Positions 1 through 11,200 of a stretch of 64,000 nucleotides of DNA are shown one piece after another. The translations under genes and the position numbers were made by a program. Position 1 is the stretch's first letter; every line of letters begins with the position of its first letter. The notes under the pieces were generated by a model that made no database searches, had not been told where the DNA came from, and was given only the letters and a program-made list of their open reading frames with translations. This DNA is from Micractinium sp. NFX-FRZ (taxonomy: Eukaryota; Chlorophyta; Trebouxiophyceae; Chlorellales; Chlorellaceae), in the NCBI GenBank assembly GCA_029339195.1, contig JAPTJF010000046.1, forward strand, positions 162,810 to 226,809, in the 5' to 3' direction.

Positions 1-472
1 CCTACCTGTATGCCCCACTGTGCCCTCACATGCCATCACACACCACTTGCCATCCACCCACCTGCATCCACGTCTGCACCGCCAGGTGCACCGAGCCGGG
101 GCCGGAGCGCAGGATGGCCTGCCTGCAGCGCCCCCACTCCGCCGCCACCATTGGCGCCAGCGCGTCGCACCACTGCCCCTGCAGCTGCGCCTGCAGCGCG
201 CAGCGGTGCCGCGCCGCCGCTGCCGCCAGCCCCTGCTTCTGCCCGGAGCTCAGCAGCGCGCCGCCCTTGCCCACTGACAGCAGTTGGTTGAGCAGCCAGC
301 CAACAGAGTGCAGCGACAGCGGGGGCAGCAGCTCGGAGCTCAGCAGGCCCAGCAGGGAGGCGGCCATGTCAGCAAAGGTTGCCTCGGCTGCCGCCGCCGC
401 CACCGCCTGCTGCGTGCGCTCAGCGTGGTGGTGGTGGTGCTGGGCCGGAGGGGGAGGCTGGCTGCCTGCCCC

Positions 473-518
<46 letters not shown>

Positions 519-3500
519 GGTGCAATCAACTGTTCTGCTGCCCCCAGCTGCTCTGCTGCGCTCAGCTGCTCTGCAGTGCTAGACTGTCCATGGCTGACTC
601 CCACCCTCAACCGTACCGCCAGTGAGCCATCTGCTCCTTCCTCGAGGCTCAGCCGCACTTCCCCACCGCCCTCGCTGCTTGCAGAGATGGTTTGCCGGCT
701 GTCGCCGCCGCTGGAGGAGCCCACCCTGCTGTCGCCGTTGCAGGCATGGGTGGAGGCAGCTGCAGGAAACAGTTCACCCCGCTGCTGCTCCTTCCGCTGC
801 TGCTCCTTCTGCTGCTGCTGCTGCTGCTGCTCCACCCCTGGCCCTCCAGCTGTCGCCGCCACCGCTGGCACTGCTGCTGTTCCTGAAGCTGCGGCTGTGC
901 TTGCTCCAGGCGGCTCCACAAGCAGGCTGCTCACGGGGCTGTCCCCCACTAGTGCTTGCAGCAGCTGGCGCTGCTTGCGGCGCCGCTGCGGCAGCAGGCC
1001 TGCACAGAGGGGGGGGCGGCGCGAGCGCAGTGAGTTTGTGTGCTTCAGCAGCACAGGGACTGACCAGCAGTGCATGGAGCAAGCAGTCGGGCTGGCCGGT
1101 GGAGGGATGATCAGGCAGGCAGGCAAGCAGGGAGGCAAGCAAGCAGGCAGGCAGGGATGCAAGCTGGCAGGCAAGTAGGCAAACAGGCAGGAAGCAGGCA
1201 GGCAGGCAAGCTCGTAAGCAAGCAGGCAGCAAGCCGGCATTCACAGGCAGGCTGTGCTCCCCACCCCACCACCAGGCCAGGCAGCCCCCGGGTTCAGCTC
1301 AGCTCACTCTCCCACCCTCCCTCACCAATGAGCTCCAGCTGCTCCTCGCTGACTGCCCGGTTCTTCAGCACGGATGCCAGCACGCGCACAACCGCTGCGG
1401 CCACCTGTGCATCTGCCCCCCTCAGCATGCCCAGCACGGCCTGGCGGTACGCTGCTGGGCTGTACTGCAGCCGAGCCAGCAGCGCCGGCGAGATCTGCTG
1501 CAACTGCGCCGCCGCTGCTGCCGCTGCTGCGCCTCCGCCTGCTGCTGCTGCGTGTCGCTGCGGCGGGACGTCCCCAGGGGAGCCCGGCCGGCTGCTGCTG
1601 GGGCTGAGCCCGGCGCTGCTGCTTGGCGTGTGCCCGCCGCTGCCGGTCAAGCCGCCGGCTGCCGTGCCGCCCAGCAGTGCCGACACCAGCAGCGTCAGCA
1701 GCTGCGAGTTGGTGATGGCGTGGAACAGGCGTTCAAAGACGTAGAGCGAGCACAGCGGGCCCACGGTGCCGCGCTGCACCGCCCGTGCCGCTGCAATGCC
1801 CCCCTCGGCCGCCGCCCGGCCGCCCGGCCCTGCGCCGCCTGCCGCCGCCGCCAGCGTGCCACTGCTGCCGCCGCCAGCGGTGCCTCCCAAGGTGAGGGAA
1901 GCAATGTGCTGAGCTGCCACATCCTCCTGAATCAGCGGCCAGAAGAGCACCGGCCCCATGAACGCCTGCCACAGGCACTCCAGCAGCAGGTCACGCAGCT
2001 GCTCCACGCCTGCACAGGCGGCGGGGGCGCGTGTAGGAGGAGAGCGGGGCAGAGGTGAGCGGGGACGGGCCTACTCGGGAGGGCCGGAAGACAGCAAACA
2101 GAGGCACCCCATTACCTGTAAGGCTCATACCACCCCTTTTGCCAGCCAGCCAGCCCAGCCAGCCAGCCAGCAATGGCAGCCAGGCAACCGGCGGGCAAGC
2201 CGGGCACCCTTGAGCGGCCAGCAGTGCAGCCCACCCGCCCCGCCAGCCCCACCTGTGGACAGCACGTCGTTGCAGTACGACAGCAGGTCCTCCACCTCTG
2301 CCAGGCACCCCTCCACAGCACCCTGCGCCTGCGGGCTGGTCACATCCCACGACGACAGCAGGCGGTCCAGCACCTGTGGGGGCAACAGGAGGGAGTGCTG
2401 TATGCCCGGGGCTGGGTCGGCAAGTCCCTTGCCCATGCCACCATACCTTGCGCTGCCCCTCAGAATAAGTGGTCAGCTGCACTCACCATGCTCAGCTCAG
2501 AACAGCAGCACAGCACGCTCTACACCAGGGCAGAATGCCCGCCCCCCAGGTGCTGACCTGGCACTGCTCTGCGATGTACGTGGCCAGCTCAGCAAAGTAT
2601 GCGGGGCGGGAGACCACAAACTGCTGCACCGCGGGCAGCGGGATGCCGTAGACGTTGAGCGTCAGCGTCTTCACCGCGGTGCGCACCATGGGGTCCCTGG
2701 CAGGTGTGTGTGTGGGGGGGGTGCAGGGCAGAGGAGAACGGGGCGCCAAGAGGACGGGATGAGACAGGGGGGAGCGCAGAGTGTACAGCTGAAACCCCCC
2801 ATTAAGAGGCCCCTCTCGAGCTTTTGGGGGAGGCGGCGGATGAGCCTTCTCAAAGCCCCCATGCCAAATGGGAGAGTACCCTGCTGCCCCACACACTGGG
2901 CCCATCTCCTGAAGGACCTGTTCCCTTCCCCTTGGCCTGCCCAGCCCAGGCCTTCCCAGCCCAGCCCAGCCCTGCCCCCCCAACCACCGCTCACCTGTGG
3001 TTGACAAACTTTGTGGTTACTTTATGGTACCGCTCACTTGGTACTTTATGGTACCGCTCACCTGTGGTTGACAAACTTTATCGACTCGGTGTAGAGCGGG
3101 AAGGAGGCGGCGCGGGCGCTGCCGCCGCCCTCCCTGGCGCTGCTGCCCTCCCTGCCCACGGCGCTGCCCGCCTGGAAGAAGAACTGCACCGTGGTTTCGT
3201 TCAGCTTCAGGCTGATGGTCTTCAGCAGGTTGACGTAGTAGCCCTGCGGGGTGGGAGGGGACGGAAAACAAGAGGGGGGGCAGAAGGAGACGGGGTGTGG
3301 GCGGGTGGGCGGGAAAGGAGTGTCCATTGGTGAGAGTGCATTCAAGACGAGTGCACCTGGAAGAGTGGTCAAAGGACACCTAACAGTTGCTCATGAGGCA
3401 ACCATCCAAAAGCAGCCTGCATGCAACCCACCAGCACTTCGTCGTCGTCAAAGTCAAAGCGCATGGTCACAATCTCGTTGATGTGGTTGTTGGAGAAGAG

Positions 3501-4383
3501 GTAGTAGACGGTCTGCTGGTTGCGCAGGTTCTGGATCAGTATGCTCAGCGTCTGGAGCACCTGCGGGCGGGCGGGGCGGGCGGGCGGCAGGGTGGGTTGG
3601 TGAAGCGCGCAGGGCGCGTGGGAGAATGAAGCGATGGACTACATGCGCCAGCAGTGCAGCGGGTGTAGGAACTCTCTCTGAGGAATGGCCTGCACCTGCG
3701 AGTTCTAGCTCTGCCCACCACATCAGCTATCCACTGCACCACCCGCCCCCCTGCCCTCTTGTGCTGCCTCCCTCTGCAACCCCCTGTCACCCTGGCCCCC
3801 CGCTGCCGCTGCGAGGCTGCCCCACCCCGCAACCACGTGCCTGCATCGCCACATTGCCCCGCCTGTTGCTGCGCTGCTGCAGGATCTGGTTGAAGTGTGC
3901 CAGCAGGTTCTCTGTGAGAAAGTATTCCACCATGCCAGAGTCGTGCTGGTCGCCCCTGGGTCAGGCACAGAGAGGGAGGACAGGCAGGTAGGTGGGTGGG
4001 CAGGCAGGCACACAGATGTGAAGTGCGGCAGCGCACAGCTGCCTGCATGCCACACCTACCACCAGCCAGGCATCTGCTTGGCGTTGGGTTCCGCCCAAGG
4101 CAGCCAACACACCAGCACCCATCAACCCCCCGGGGTGCCCATCCGTCACTGGCGGCCGCCACGGCCGCCCCGCCACGGCCGCCCGGCCCCGCCCTCCTCA
4201 CCAGATCACCAGCTCTGCAATCGACCTCAGCGCCTCCACCACCGTGTCCCGGTTGGCATCTGACACCACCGGGTTCCTCAGCAGCACGCTGTGCAGGTGG
4301 CACAGCTCCTCCACAGTGAACCGCTCATGTGCTGGCGGCGCGCCAAACAGGGTTGCCCAGAAGCTGCGCGGCTGGCGCGACAT
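1..4383 (-). CDS. CLEC16A / TT9 (GFS9)-like FPL-domain protein, 3' end cut by window edge
   Basis: CLEC16A family (animal CLEC16A, worm gop-1, Arabidopsis GFS9/TT9); the family acts in endosome/vacuole trafficking and mitophagy. Exons read right to left: 4383-4202, 3955-3841, 3560-3432, 3243-3062, 2696-2558, 2373-2253, 2009-1326, 999 to about 92. Phase is kept throughout, giving about 820 residues before the edge. The first five exons carry the FPL region: an N-terminal helix ([15 protein letters not shown]), then [46 protein letters not shown] and [13 protein letters not shown], each close in wording to CLEC16A. Exon 7 matches the middle of the family ([15 protein letters not shown]). Exon 8 is low complexity with a poly-Gln run. 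The second intron appears to use a GC donor at 3840. Family call is confident; the C-terminal part lies outside the window. Confidence 0.9.
476..516. repeat. CTG/CAG trinucleotide run (poly-Gln in CLEC16A-like protein)
   Basis: About 14 uninterrupted TGC units. On the minus strand, in the frame of CLEC16A-like exon 8, they read as about 15 consecutive glutamines. A second, shorter CTG run lies at about 810-830 in the same exon. Likely length-variable between strains. Confidence 0.9.
1105..1246. repeat. GGCA/AGGC-rich degenerate tetranucleotide tract in an intron
   Basis: Irregular repetition of GGCA/GGCAAGCA units across about 140 bases, inside the intron between exons 7 and 8 of the CLEC16A-like gene. 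The resulting open frames on both strands are repeat artefacts. Confidence 0.8.
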
Positions 4384-4856
4384 CGCGCCGCTTGCGCCCC
4401 CTCGCCGTCGCCTGCTCGCGGATCACACCACTCCCTGCAGGCGTTGGGTGCACGTGGAGGCAGGGCTGTGGGTGCCGCTGGTGCTGATGCTGGCGGGCAG
4501 ACGGGCGGGCGGTGGAGGGGCGGCAGCGGCGGCGGCGCTGTTGGTCATAGCAGCACCGACAGCGCCAAGGGCCCAGCGACCGCGCCGTCGCACCTCGCTC
4601 AGCACCCTCGTGCCGCCCAACAGGGGCATAGGGATACAGCCGACAATCTCGGTTCGGGCTTGGTGCTCTGCGCCGCTGTGCTTTGCTTGCGATCAGAGCA
4701 ACACTTCGAGCGGTCAGTGCTACAGAAACGCCTGTTGTCTCAAACATGAAAGTCGACTGCTGCCCGTGCTGCCACTGGGGCTCGCTTGCATGCCACGGGC
4801 ATTGGCGCTGTTTCTCCATTCAATCCTGGTGATCCACCTCACAGCGGGCCTCCAAG
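4384..4856. promoter_or_regulatory. Divergent intergenic region between CLEC16A-like and VMS1-like genes
   Basis: The 473 bases separate two divergent start codons, so both promoters and 5' UTRs must lie here or very close. I see no convincing TATA box and no coding exon. Confidence 0.5.
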
Positions 4857-7775
4857 ATGGCCGCCAAAGGCCAAGGCCCGACCGCTCTGGGCACGCTCTT
4901 CGAGCTGCCCCTGGCCGAGTTCGGGGCAGCCACAGGGGGCGGCGACACCAGCGAGCTGACGGCCGCTGCCCTGCAGGCGCTGCAGCTGCACACAGAGCAG
5001 TCGCAGGGTGATGAAGCGGCTGCCGCCACCGCCGACTCCGCCGCCACCGCCGCTGCTGCCACCGCGCCACATGGCCCCACCTGCATCGCCTGTGGCATTG
5101 GCGTGGGCGGCGCCCCTGGATTTGCATCTGCTGAGGAGCAGCGCGCCCACTTCTCACTAGACTGGCACCGCTACAACGTGAAGCGCCGGGCGGGGCGGCA
5201 GCCACCTGTCAACGAGGCGGCGTTTGAAGCACTGGTTGAGGATGAGCGGCAGGAGGTGGGCAGCATTTCGGGCAGCGAGTCATCAGAGGGCGAGGACAGC
5301 AGCGATGACGAGGCGGCAGCAGGGCGCGGGCGGGATGCTGCGGGGCCGCAGTTTGCCTTCACGACACCAGGTGCGTGCCCCGCTGGCTGTGGTGGGTTGG
5401 CTTGGCCTGGGAAAGATTCGCTGCCGATGGGCTGCCCTTGCCCTCCCCTGCCACCGCACTTCCCTCACTTGCATTGCTTTATGCTGACCGCTCAGTTGCC
5501 CATGCTACCTTGGCAACCCTCGTATTGTGCTGTGCCATCCCCTCCCACGCCTGCAGAGGGCAAGCGGAATGCCTGCTGGCGTGCTCTGGTGGCGCTGCAC
5601 ACATATGTTGTTATGTATTCGAGCATTGCTGTCTTTGCACCCTCGACACTGCAGAGGGCAAGCGCTATGGCTGCTGGCGGGCTGTGGTGGCACCCGATCG
5701 CGACCGCACGCTCTCAGCACCGACGGCGGAGCAGAACCTGGGCGCGCTGCGCACGCTGCGCCAGCACGGCGGTCGCTGGGCGGTGGTCATGCTGCGTGGC
5801 GGCCACTTTGCTGCCGGCGTGTTCAATGTCGACCCTGCCCGCGTGGCCAACCCACGGCAGCCCGACAAGTTTGAGGCCCTGGCACACAAGAGCGCGCACC
5901 GCTACGTGGTCAGGTGGGTGGGGCATGAGAGTGGGGCGTGGGACGTGGGATGTCGGGAGCTCTGGCCTGCATGCGCAGTTCAGGAGTGGAGCATAGTGGC
6001 TTTGCATTCGCGGCTGCAACAGGAACCGCTTTGTGCTCACTGGTCTGGAGTTGAGTGACTACGGCCCAAGGGCTGCGTCCCCAAACCCTCCTGTGCTCAC
6101 TGAACGGTCTCCCCCGCCATCCCCGCCCCCCTTCACTGCCTGCCTGCAGGGCGGGCCAGGGCGGCAGGCAGTCGGCCAAGGACGCCTCGGGCAAGTACGC
6201 CAAGTCGGCGGGGTCGCGGCTGCGGCGGTACAACGAGGTGGCGCTGCAGCGGGACGTGGCAGGTGAGCGCATGCGCAATTGCATTGCCGGCGGTCAAACA
6301 CAGGCCAGCGTGCGGTCAGCCAAGTGGGCAGTGGGCTGTGGCAGGTGGAATGTGGCTTGCAGGGGGTGGCCGCATGCCACCTGGCCATGGGTGGCAGGGA
6401 AGCGTGTGAGGCCAGTGTGGAATGGGGCCAGAGGCACGACCGGCAACGCCCGATCGCAGGCGGTCCGCCTGTGCTGCACTCCAGCGGCGCCGGTGTCAGG
6501 AAGGATTGCGACTCATGTCAAGAGAGCAGCTCAGGTTGACATTCTGCCAGGCCCCTCCCTGGGCCAGTTCTCCCCAACCCAGTTCTCCACAACCCTCCCC
6601 TCTTCCTTTCCAACCCATGTTTGCCATGCCCTGCCCGCCTCTTGCGCTGTCGCAGAGGCGCTGGCTGGCTGGCGGGCGCTGCTGGAGGGCTGCTCCCTCG
6701 TCTTTGTGCACGCCCCCTCCTCCAACTGGCAGCAGCTGTTTGGCGGGGAGGCGCCGCTGCTGGACAAGGCGGACCCACGCTTCAGGTGCCTGCTGTCAAA
6801 GACAGTCTTGTTAAAGAGGGAGGGGCCGTTGTTGTGGGGCACTGCTGGACGAGGCGGACCCATGCTTCAGGTGCCTGCCTTTCTGTCTGTGCGAGGGGCG
6901 GGTATGTGGTTTTGGGCAGGCAGGCATGCAGAGTGTGTGTTTGGGGTGGCCAGCAGGACCTGGGGAGTAGCAAAGGCCAGAGTGGGCGTGGGGCGGCTGA
7001 GCAGGAGGGCGGCATTCACTGCTTTTACCCAGCCCAGGCTCAGGGCTGTGCTTCACGCTGCTCCTCCACCTGCCTGCCCATCTGCTGGCTGGTCTTCTTG
7101 TGACCTGCGCACCCCTGCCCGCCTCCGGTTTGTCCCTGCTTCTGCAGGCGTGTGCCCTTCACCACGCGGCGCCCAACCTTTAGCGAAACCAAGCGAGTGA
7201 TGCGCATTCTGGTCACCCTCTACCAGCTGCCGGACGCACAGGCCGGCACTGCCGCGGGTGCAGGCGCCCACAGCGAAGCAGCAGCAGCAGCAGCGGGGCA
7301 GCCGCCGTCAGCAGCGGAAGGCAGCGGCGCTGCCGGGCAGCAGCAGGCGGCAGCGGCGGCAGAGCGGGAAGCAGCAGCCGAGGCGGCCGCAGAGGCGGCA
7401 GCGGCGGCAGAGGAGGAGGCGCGGCGCAAGAAGGCTGAGAAGCGGGCGCGGCAGAAGGCCAAGCAGAAAGAGGCGCGGCAGGCGGAGACTGCAGCAAGCC
7501 GGGCAGCAGCGGAGGAGGCGGCAAAGCAGGCGGCTGATGATGAAATCGGGCTTGCTGCAGCGGCTGTGGCGGCCATGAGCGGCAAGCTCACAGCCAAGCC
7601 GGCCCCTGTGAGCGGCGGCGCGGGGGGCAAGGCAAGTGGGGCACCGCCGCCGCGGCTGTCGGCCAAGCCCCGGGCGAATGAGGGGGCGGATGTGCGGCGC
7701 GCCCGCATGGCGGCGGCTGCAGAGGCCCGCATGAAAGCGCTGCAGGAGGCAGCAAAGCAGCAGCAGCTGCACTGA
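4857..7775 (+). CDS. VMS1: Vms1/ANKZF1-like peptidyl-tRNA hydrolase (ribosome quality control)
   Basis: Exons 4857-5370, 5655-5913, 6150-6262, 6656-6785, 7148-7775; 547 residues, phase consistent. Vms1/ANKZF1 releases nascent chains from stalled 60S subunits and binds Cdc48/p97. A C2H2-type finger lies at about residues 75-110 (CIACGIG ... HFSLDWHRYNVKRR), followed by an acidic Ser/Glu linker. The VLRF1 release-factor-like domain spans about residues 172-345 (GKRYGCWRAVVAP, WAVVMLRGGHFAAGVF, SAHRYVVR). Exon 3 holds AGQGGRQSAKD, where Gln265 is the best candidate for the catalytic glutamine of the family. The C-terminus is Ala/Glu/Lys-rich helix and ends in RARMAAAAEAR, a perfect RX5AAX2R p97-binding (VIM) motif at residues 523-533. 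I see no ankyrin repeats, which animal ANKZF1 has. Intron 1 and intron 4 each contain a copy of the neighbouring exon boundary. Confidence 0.93.
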
Positions 7776-8024
7776 ACGGGGGGCTGGTGTGCGGCAGCTG
7801 CCCATCTCCCGGATAACCGCAGGGGCGGCGCCAGCAGCCAGGTATCAGCACAGCACTGCACCGCTTGCACGACAGCCGCACTGGCTCATGCAGCGCCGTC
7901 GTGTGGCCGCCCCATGCGCCGCAGGGGCGGGCGCTGCGGCTTGCCCAAGGGCTTTTTCTGGCGGCGGCTGTGGCGCTGGTGCTGGCGGTCGGCAGGCAGC
8001 AGCGGCAATCGCAGCGCCGCTGCC

Positions 8025-8029
8025 TGTAA
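8025..8029 (+). terminator. Candidate TGTAA polyadenylation signal for VMS1-like gene
   Basis: TGTAA, the usual green-algal nuclear poly(A) signal, about 250 bases after the VMS1-like stop. A single pentamer, so modest support. Confidence 0.4.
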
Positions 8030-8132
8030 CTCAGCACTGCCGTCTATTGTGCGTTGACCATGCCTTCTTCATTTCATTGGCCTACCTCTTGCAAAGTGTA
8101 CCACGCTACTTGCTGTTAAACTGGCAGTGAGT

Positions 8133-8137
8133 TTACA
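8133..8137 (-). terminator. Candidate TGTAA polyadenylation signal for PNGase gene
   Basis: TTACA on the plus strand (TGTAA on the minus), about 135 bases past the stop of the minus-strand PNGase gene. The two convergent genes would have closely spaced or overlapping 3' ends. Confidence 0.45.
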
Positions 8138-8271
8138 GATGGGTCGGACAAGAGATATTGGAGGCAGTAGTGTGCCAAGGAGGGAGGAGGGGAGAGGGAG
8201 AAGACATACAGGCATCTGCTCGCAGCAAGCAGCGCTCAATGAGAGTGTGTGCAGGGTGGAGGAGAGAGACG

Positions 8272-11200
8272 TCAGCTTGCCCTGAACAGGGACGCCCAAG
8301 GGTTGTCATCATCCCCCACCTGCGGCCCTGGCACAGCGCTGCCTGAGGACGGTGGCTGCTGGGGCAGCAGCGACGGCTGCGGCAGCATTGCCACCGTAGG
8401 CGGGGGCGGCGGCGGCGGTTCCAAGTTGAGCCCAGCAAGCTGCTGCTCTGGCTGCAACTCGCTTCCCTCCTCCTTCCCCTGCTCTACCTGCACTGTGCCC
8501 CCTGCCGCCGGAGCACCCTTCTCCACTGCCATTGCCGCTGCCTGCTGTCCCTGCCCGCCTACGGCGCCCGAGCCGACTTGCTGCGCCTGCTGTGCTGCCT
8601 GCTGTGGTTGGCGGTACAGGTCCAGGCATGCCAGCTGGACTGAGTTGGCAGCCGCCGGGTCTGCCACGCTCACCACCCACAGCCGGAAGCGGCGGGAAAC
8701 GGGTGCTGGCTTGCTGCTGCTGCTGCTGCTGGCCCCCAGGCGCAGGTGCAGGCGGTGGTGGCGTGCAGGGAAGCGCAGGGCGGCCTGCTCGTCCAAAGTC
8801 ACCCAGGCACCCGCCTCTACGCCAGGACATGGAGCGGGCGGGGCATAGCAACAGAGCAGGCACATGCATACGTGAAGACAGGCTGTGTTGTGTTTGTTTG
8901 GAAAGCAGGCAGCAAAGCAGCCGCGTACGCTGCCAATGCCGCCAATGCCCGCTGCACCAGCACCACTCTCAACCTCACCGCCACAGCCCCAGCATTCCCC
9001 TTGCCCCACCCCCTAATGCACCACTCACTCACCCTCCGACCACGCCTGCAGCAGCACGTGCCGCGGGTCCCGCTCCGGGCTGTCGTTTGCCGAGGTGAGG
9101 GCATAGCTTTCCAGCATCACCGCCGGCTGCTCCGCTGGCAGGCGGTACTCCAGCCAGGCCGCATTGCATGCCTTGCCCCCGAAATCTAGCCACTTGGTGT
9201 GGGGCTGGCCGTCAAAGGCGTACCGGGCCGCCTCCCCAGGCGCGTTCTCCCCTGAAGCGCGCACCGCGCCGCCGCACAGGCGCAGCGGCTGGGCCGCTGC
9301 CAGCTGCTCGTCTTTTGCCAGGCGGTACCGTGTACCGCCGCTGGCCTCCCGCGCTGACGCTGGCGCTACAGCCCCCGGACCAGACATTGCCAGCTGCGCC
9401 GCCACTCCCTCTCGTCCGTCCTCCCCGCGCGCTGCCAGCCAGGCGGCATCACCGGTGGTGCGTGCCGGCAGCACCGCCAGCTCAGCGCCCGCCAGCGCAG
9501 CAGCAGCGCCCGACAGCATGTGCCGTGCATCCAGAGCGTCTCGCGCCTCCAGCCGCTGCCGCTCGGTGGCCGGCAACGAGGCGCGCAGGCGGGCGGTGGT
9601 GGTGCGCAGGCAGCCCTCCAGCCAGGCCTCGGGGACCAGCCCGCGCCTGCAGGAGGATGAGGACAGGACGGCGCGGGGCAGGGCAGGGCAGGGCAGGGCT
9701 CAGGGGGTCAGCCGGGCTCCAAAGCGAGCTGCAGGGTGAGGTGCATGAAGGTGTGACCAGGCAGAGCGGCTATGCACGTCCAGCTCTCCACCAGCCTGTC
9801 CCACTCACAGCCACCCTACATGTATCATCTGTACCTCCCTCACTTACGCAGCCCCCCGCTCACTTGCGCTGCACCCCATTGTACCGCCTCCCAACACCCA
9901 CTGTACCCACACTCCTTCTCAAACCTGCACCCAGGCGCCGCCCCCGCCCGCTGACCTGCGCAGCAGCTCGTCGTACCGAGCCGTGTACCGCCGCGTCACG
10001 TCCACCGCCCCGTCGCGCCCCACAGCCAGCACATAAGTCAGCCGCTTGCCCCACCCTGCCTCATAGAGCAGTGGCTGCAGGGATGGCCACCGGGAGGGGC
10101 AAGCATGTAGGGAGACTCGTCAGGCCAACGGCAGCTGGCAGCAAGGCAGGGGCCGCCTGCAGCTTGCGGGTGCTCCCAGCCCACCCGTCATAGAATGCCC
10201 TGCCAGGCCTTGGCAGAGGCTGCAAGCAAGCTGCCAAAGCCTGGAAGCCAAAGGCAGAGATGCGGGGCAAGCAATGTACAGGAGGGAGGGTGTGCAGGGC
10301 ATGCAGGTGTTCAATACTGTACCTTGTCATATGCCGCTTCACAGGGGTCCAGGTGCACCCTGTTGAAGAGCAGGGCGGAGGAGCAGGGAGGGGTCGGGAG
10401 GTGAGTAGGGGGGGTAACATGGAGAGAACGAGGAGCAGAAGAGGCACCAGATGCAAGAAGCGCCTCCCAACGGAACCAACAGGAGCAAATGGGCGGGCGC
10501 TACAACACAGGGGCGGCACGTGCAGCAAGCAGGGCCATGCACATGCGCAGCAGCAGGCTGGGGAGAGATGCAGGCCGGAGGAAGACTGCAAGTTCGGCGG
10601 CCCTCCCCAGCGCCACAGCCCAGCCCCACAGCCCCTGTCCGTCCCCTCTCACCACTTCTGCTGCGCCTCCGACCACTGCTCCGTCCACACATGGTCCTCA
10701 AAATCCACGGCCAGCCGGGCATCCAACCCAGCGGCCCTGCAGCGCATAGCACAGCACAGCACAGCACAGCACAGCACGTTATGTGGCAGCCGCCGCTGGC
10801 ACGGCGGCAACTGGCTGTCAGAGGGGCGGCTAGTGGCTGGCCTGACTGGCTGGCTGCAGCATGGCCTGCGTCCGCTGTACCTGCCCCCGCCCTGTTGCCC
10901 GCTGCCTCCCGCCCCTGCATCTTCACCTTCGTCCCACCCCCACCCTCACCGGCAGCACAGCGTGAATGCGTTTGCCCACTCGCCGCACCGCCCCCGCCGC
11001 GTCTCCAAAAGCTTGACGGGGTCGTTGTACCTCGGGAAGCGGGACATGGTACCGCAGCGGCCTGACGTGCAGCGGTACAGCTCCACCCGCCCCGCCTCAT
11101 GTGCTGCCTCGTGGTGTGACGGTTGGGCCATGCCGGCGGAGCTGGTGGGGGCCCCACAGGCGTCGCAGGGCAGGGCGTTGACCCACGTGAAGAAGTCCTG

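Larger units (their letters stand above)
7776..8271. other. Convergent 3' intergenic region between VMS1-like and PNGase genes
   Basis: Holds the 3' UTRs of both genes and the two candidate poly(A) signals. No other gene seen. Confidence 0.6.

Noticed and set aside
30..1178. Long plus-strand open frame opposite the CLEC16A-like gene
   Set aside because: Antisense shadow of exon 8, dominated by Cys/Pro/Ser from CTG and GGCA repeats, with no protein signature.
1105..1246. Regular short repeats that might suggest a CRISPR array
   Set aside because: Units are 4-bp, irregular, without unique spacers, and lie in a eukaryotic intron.
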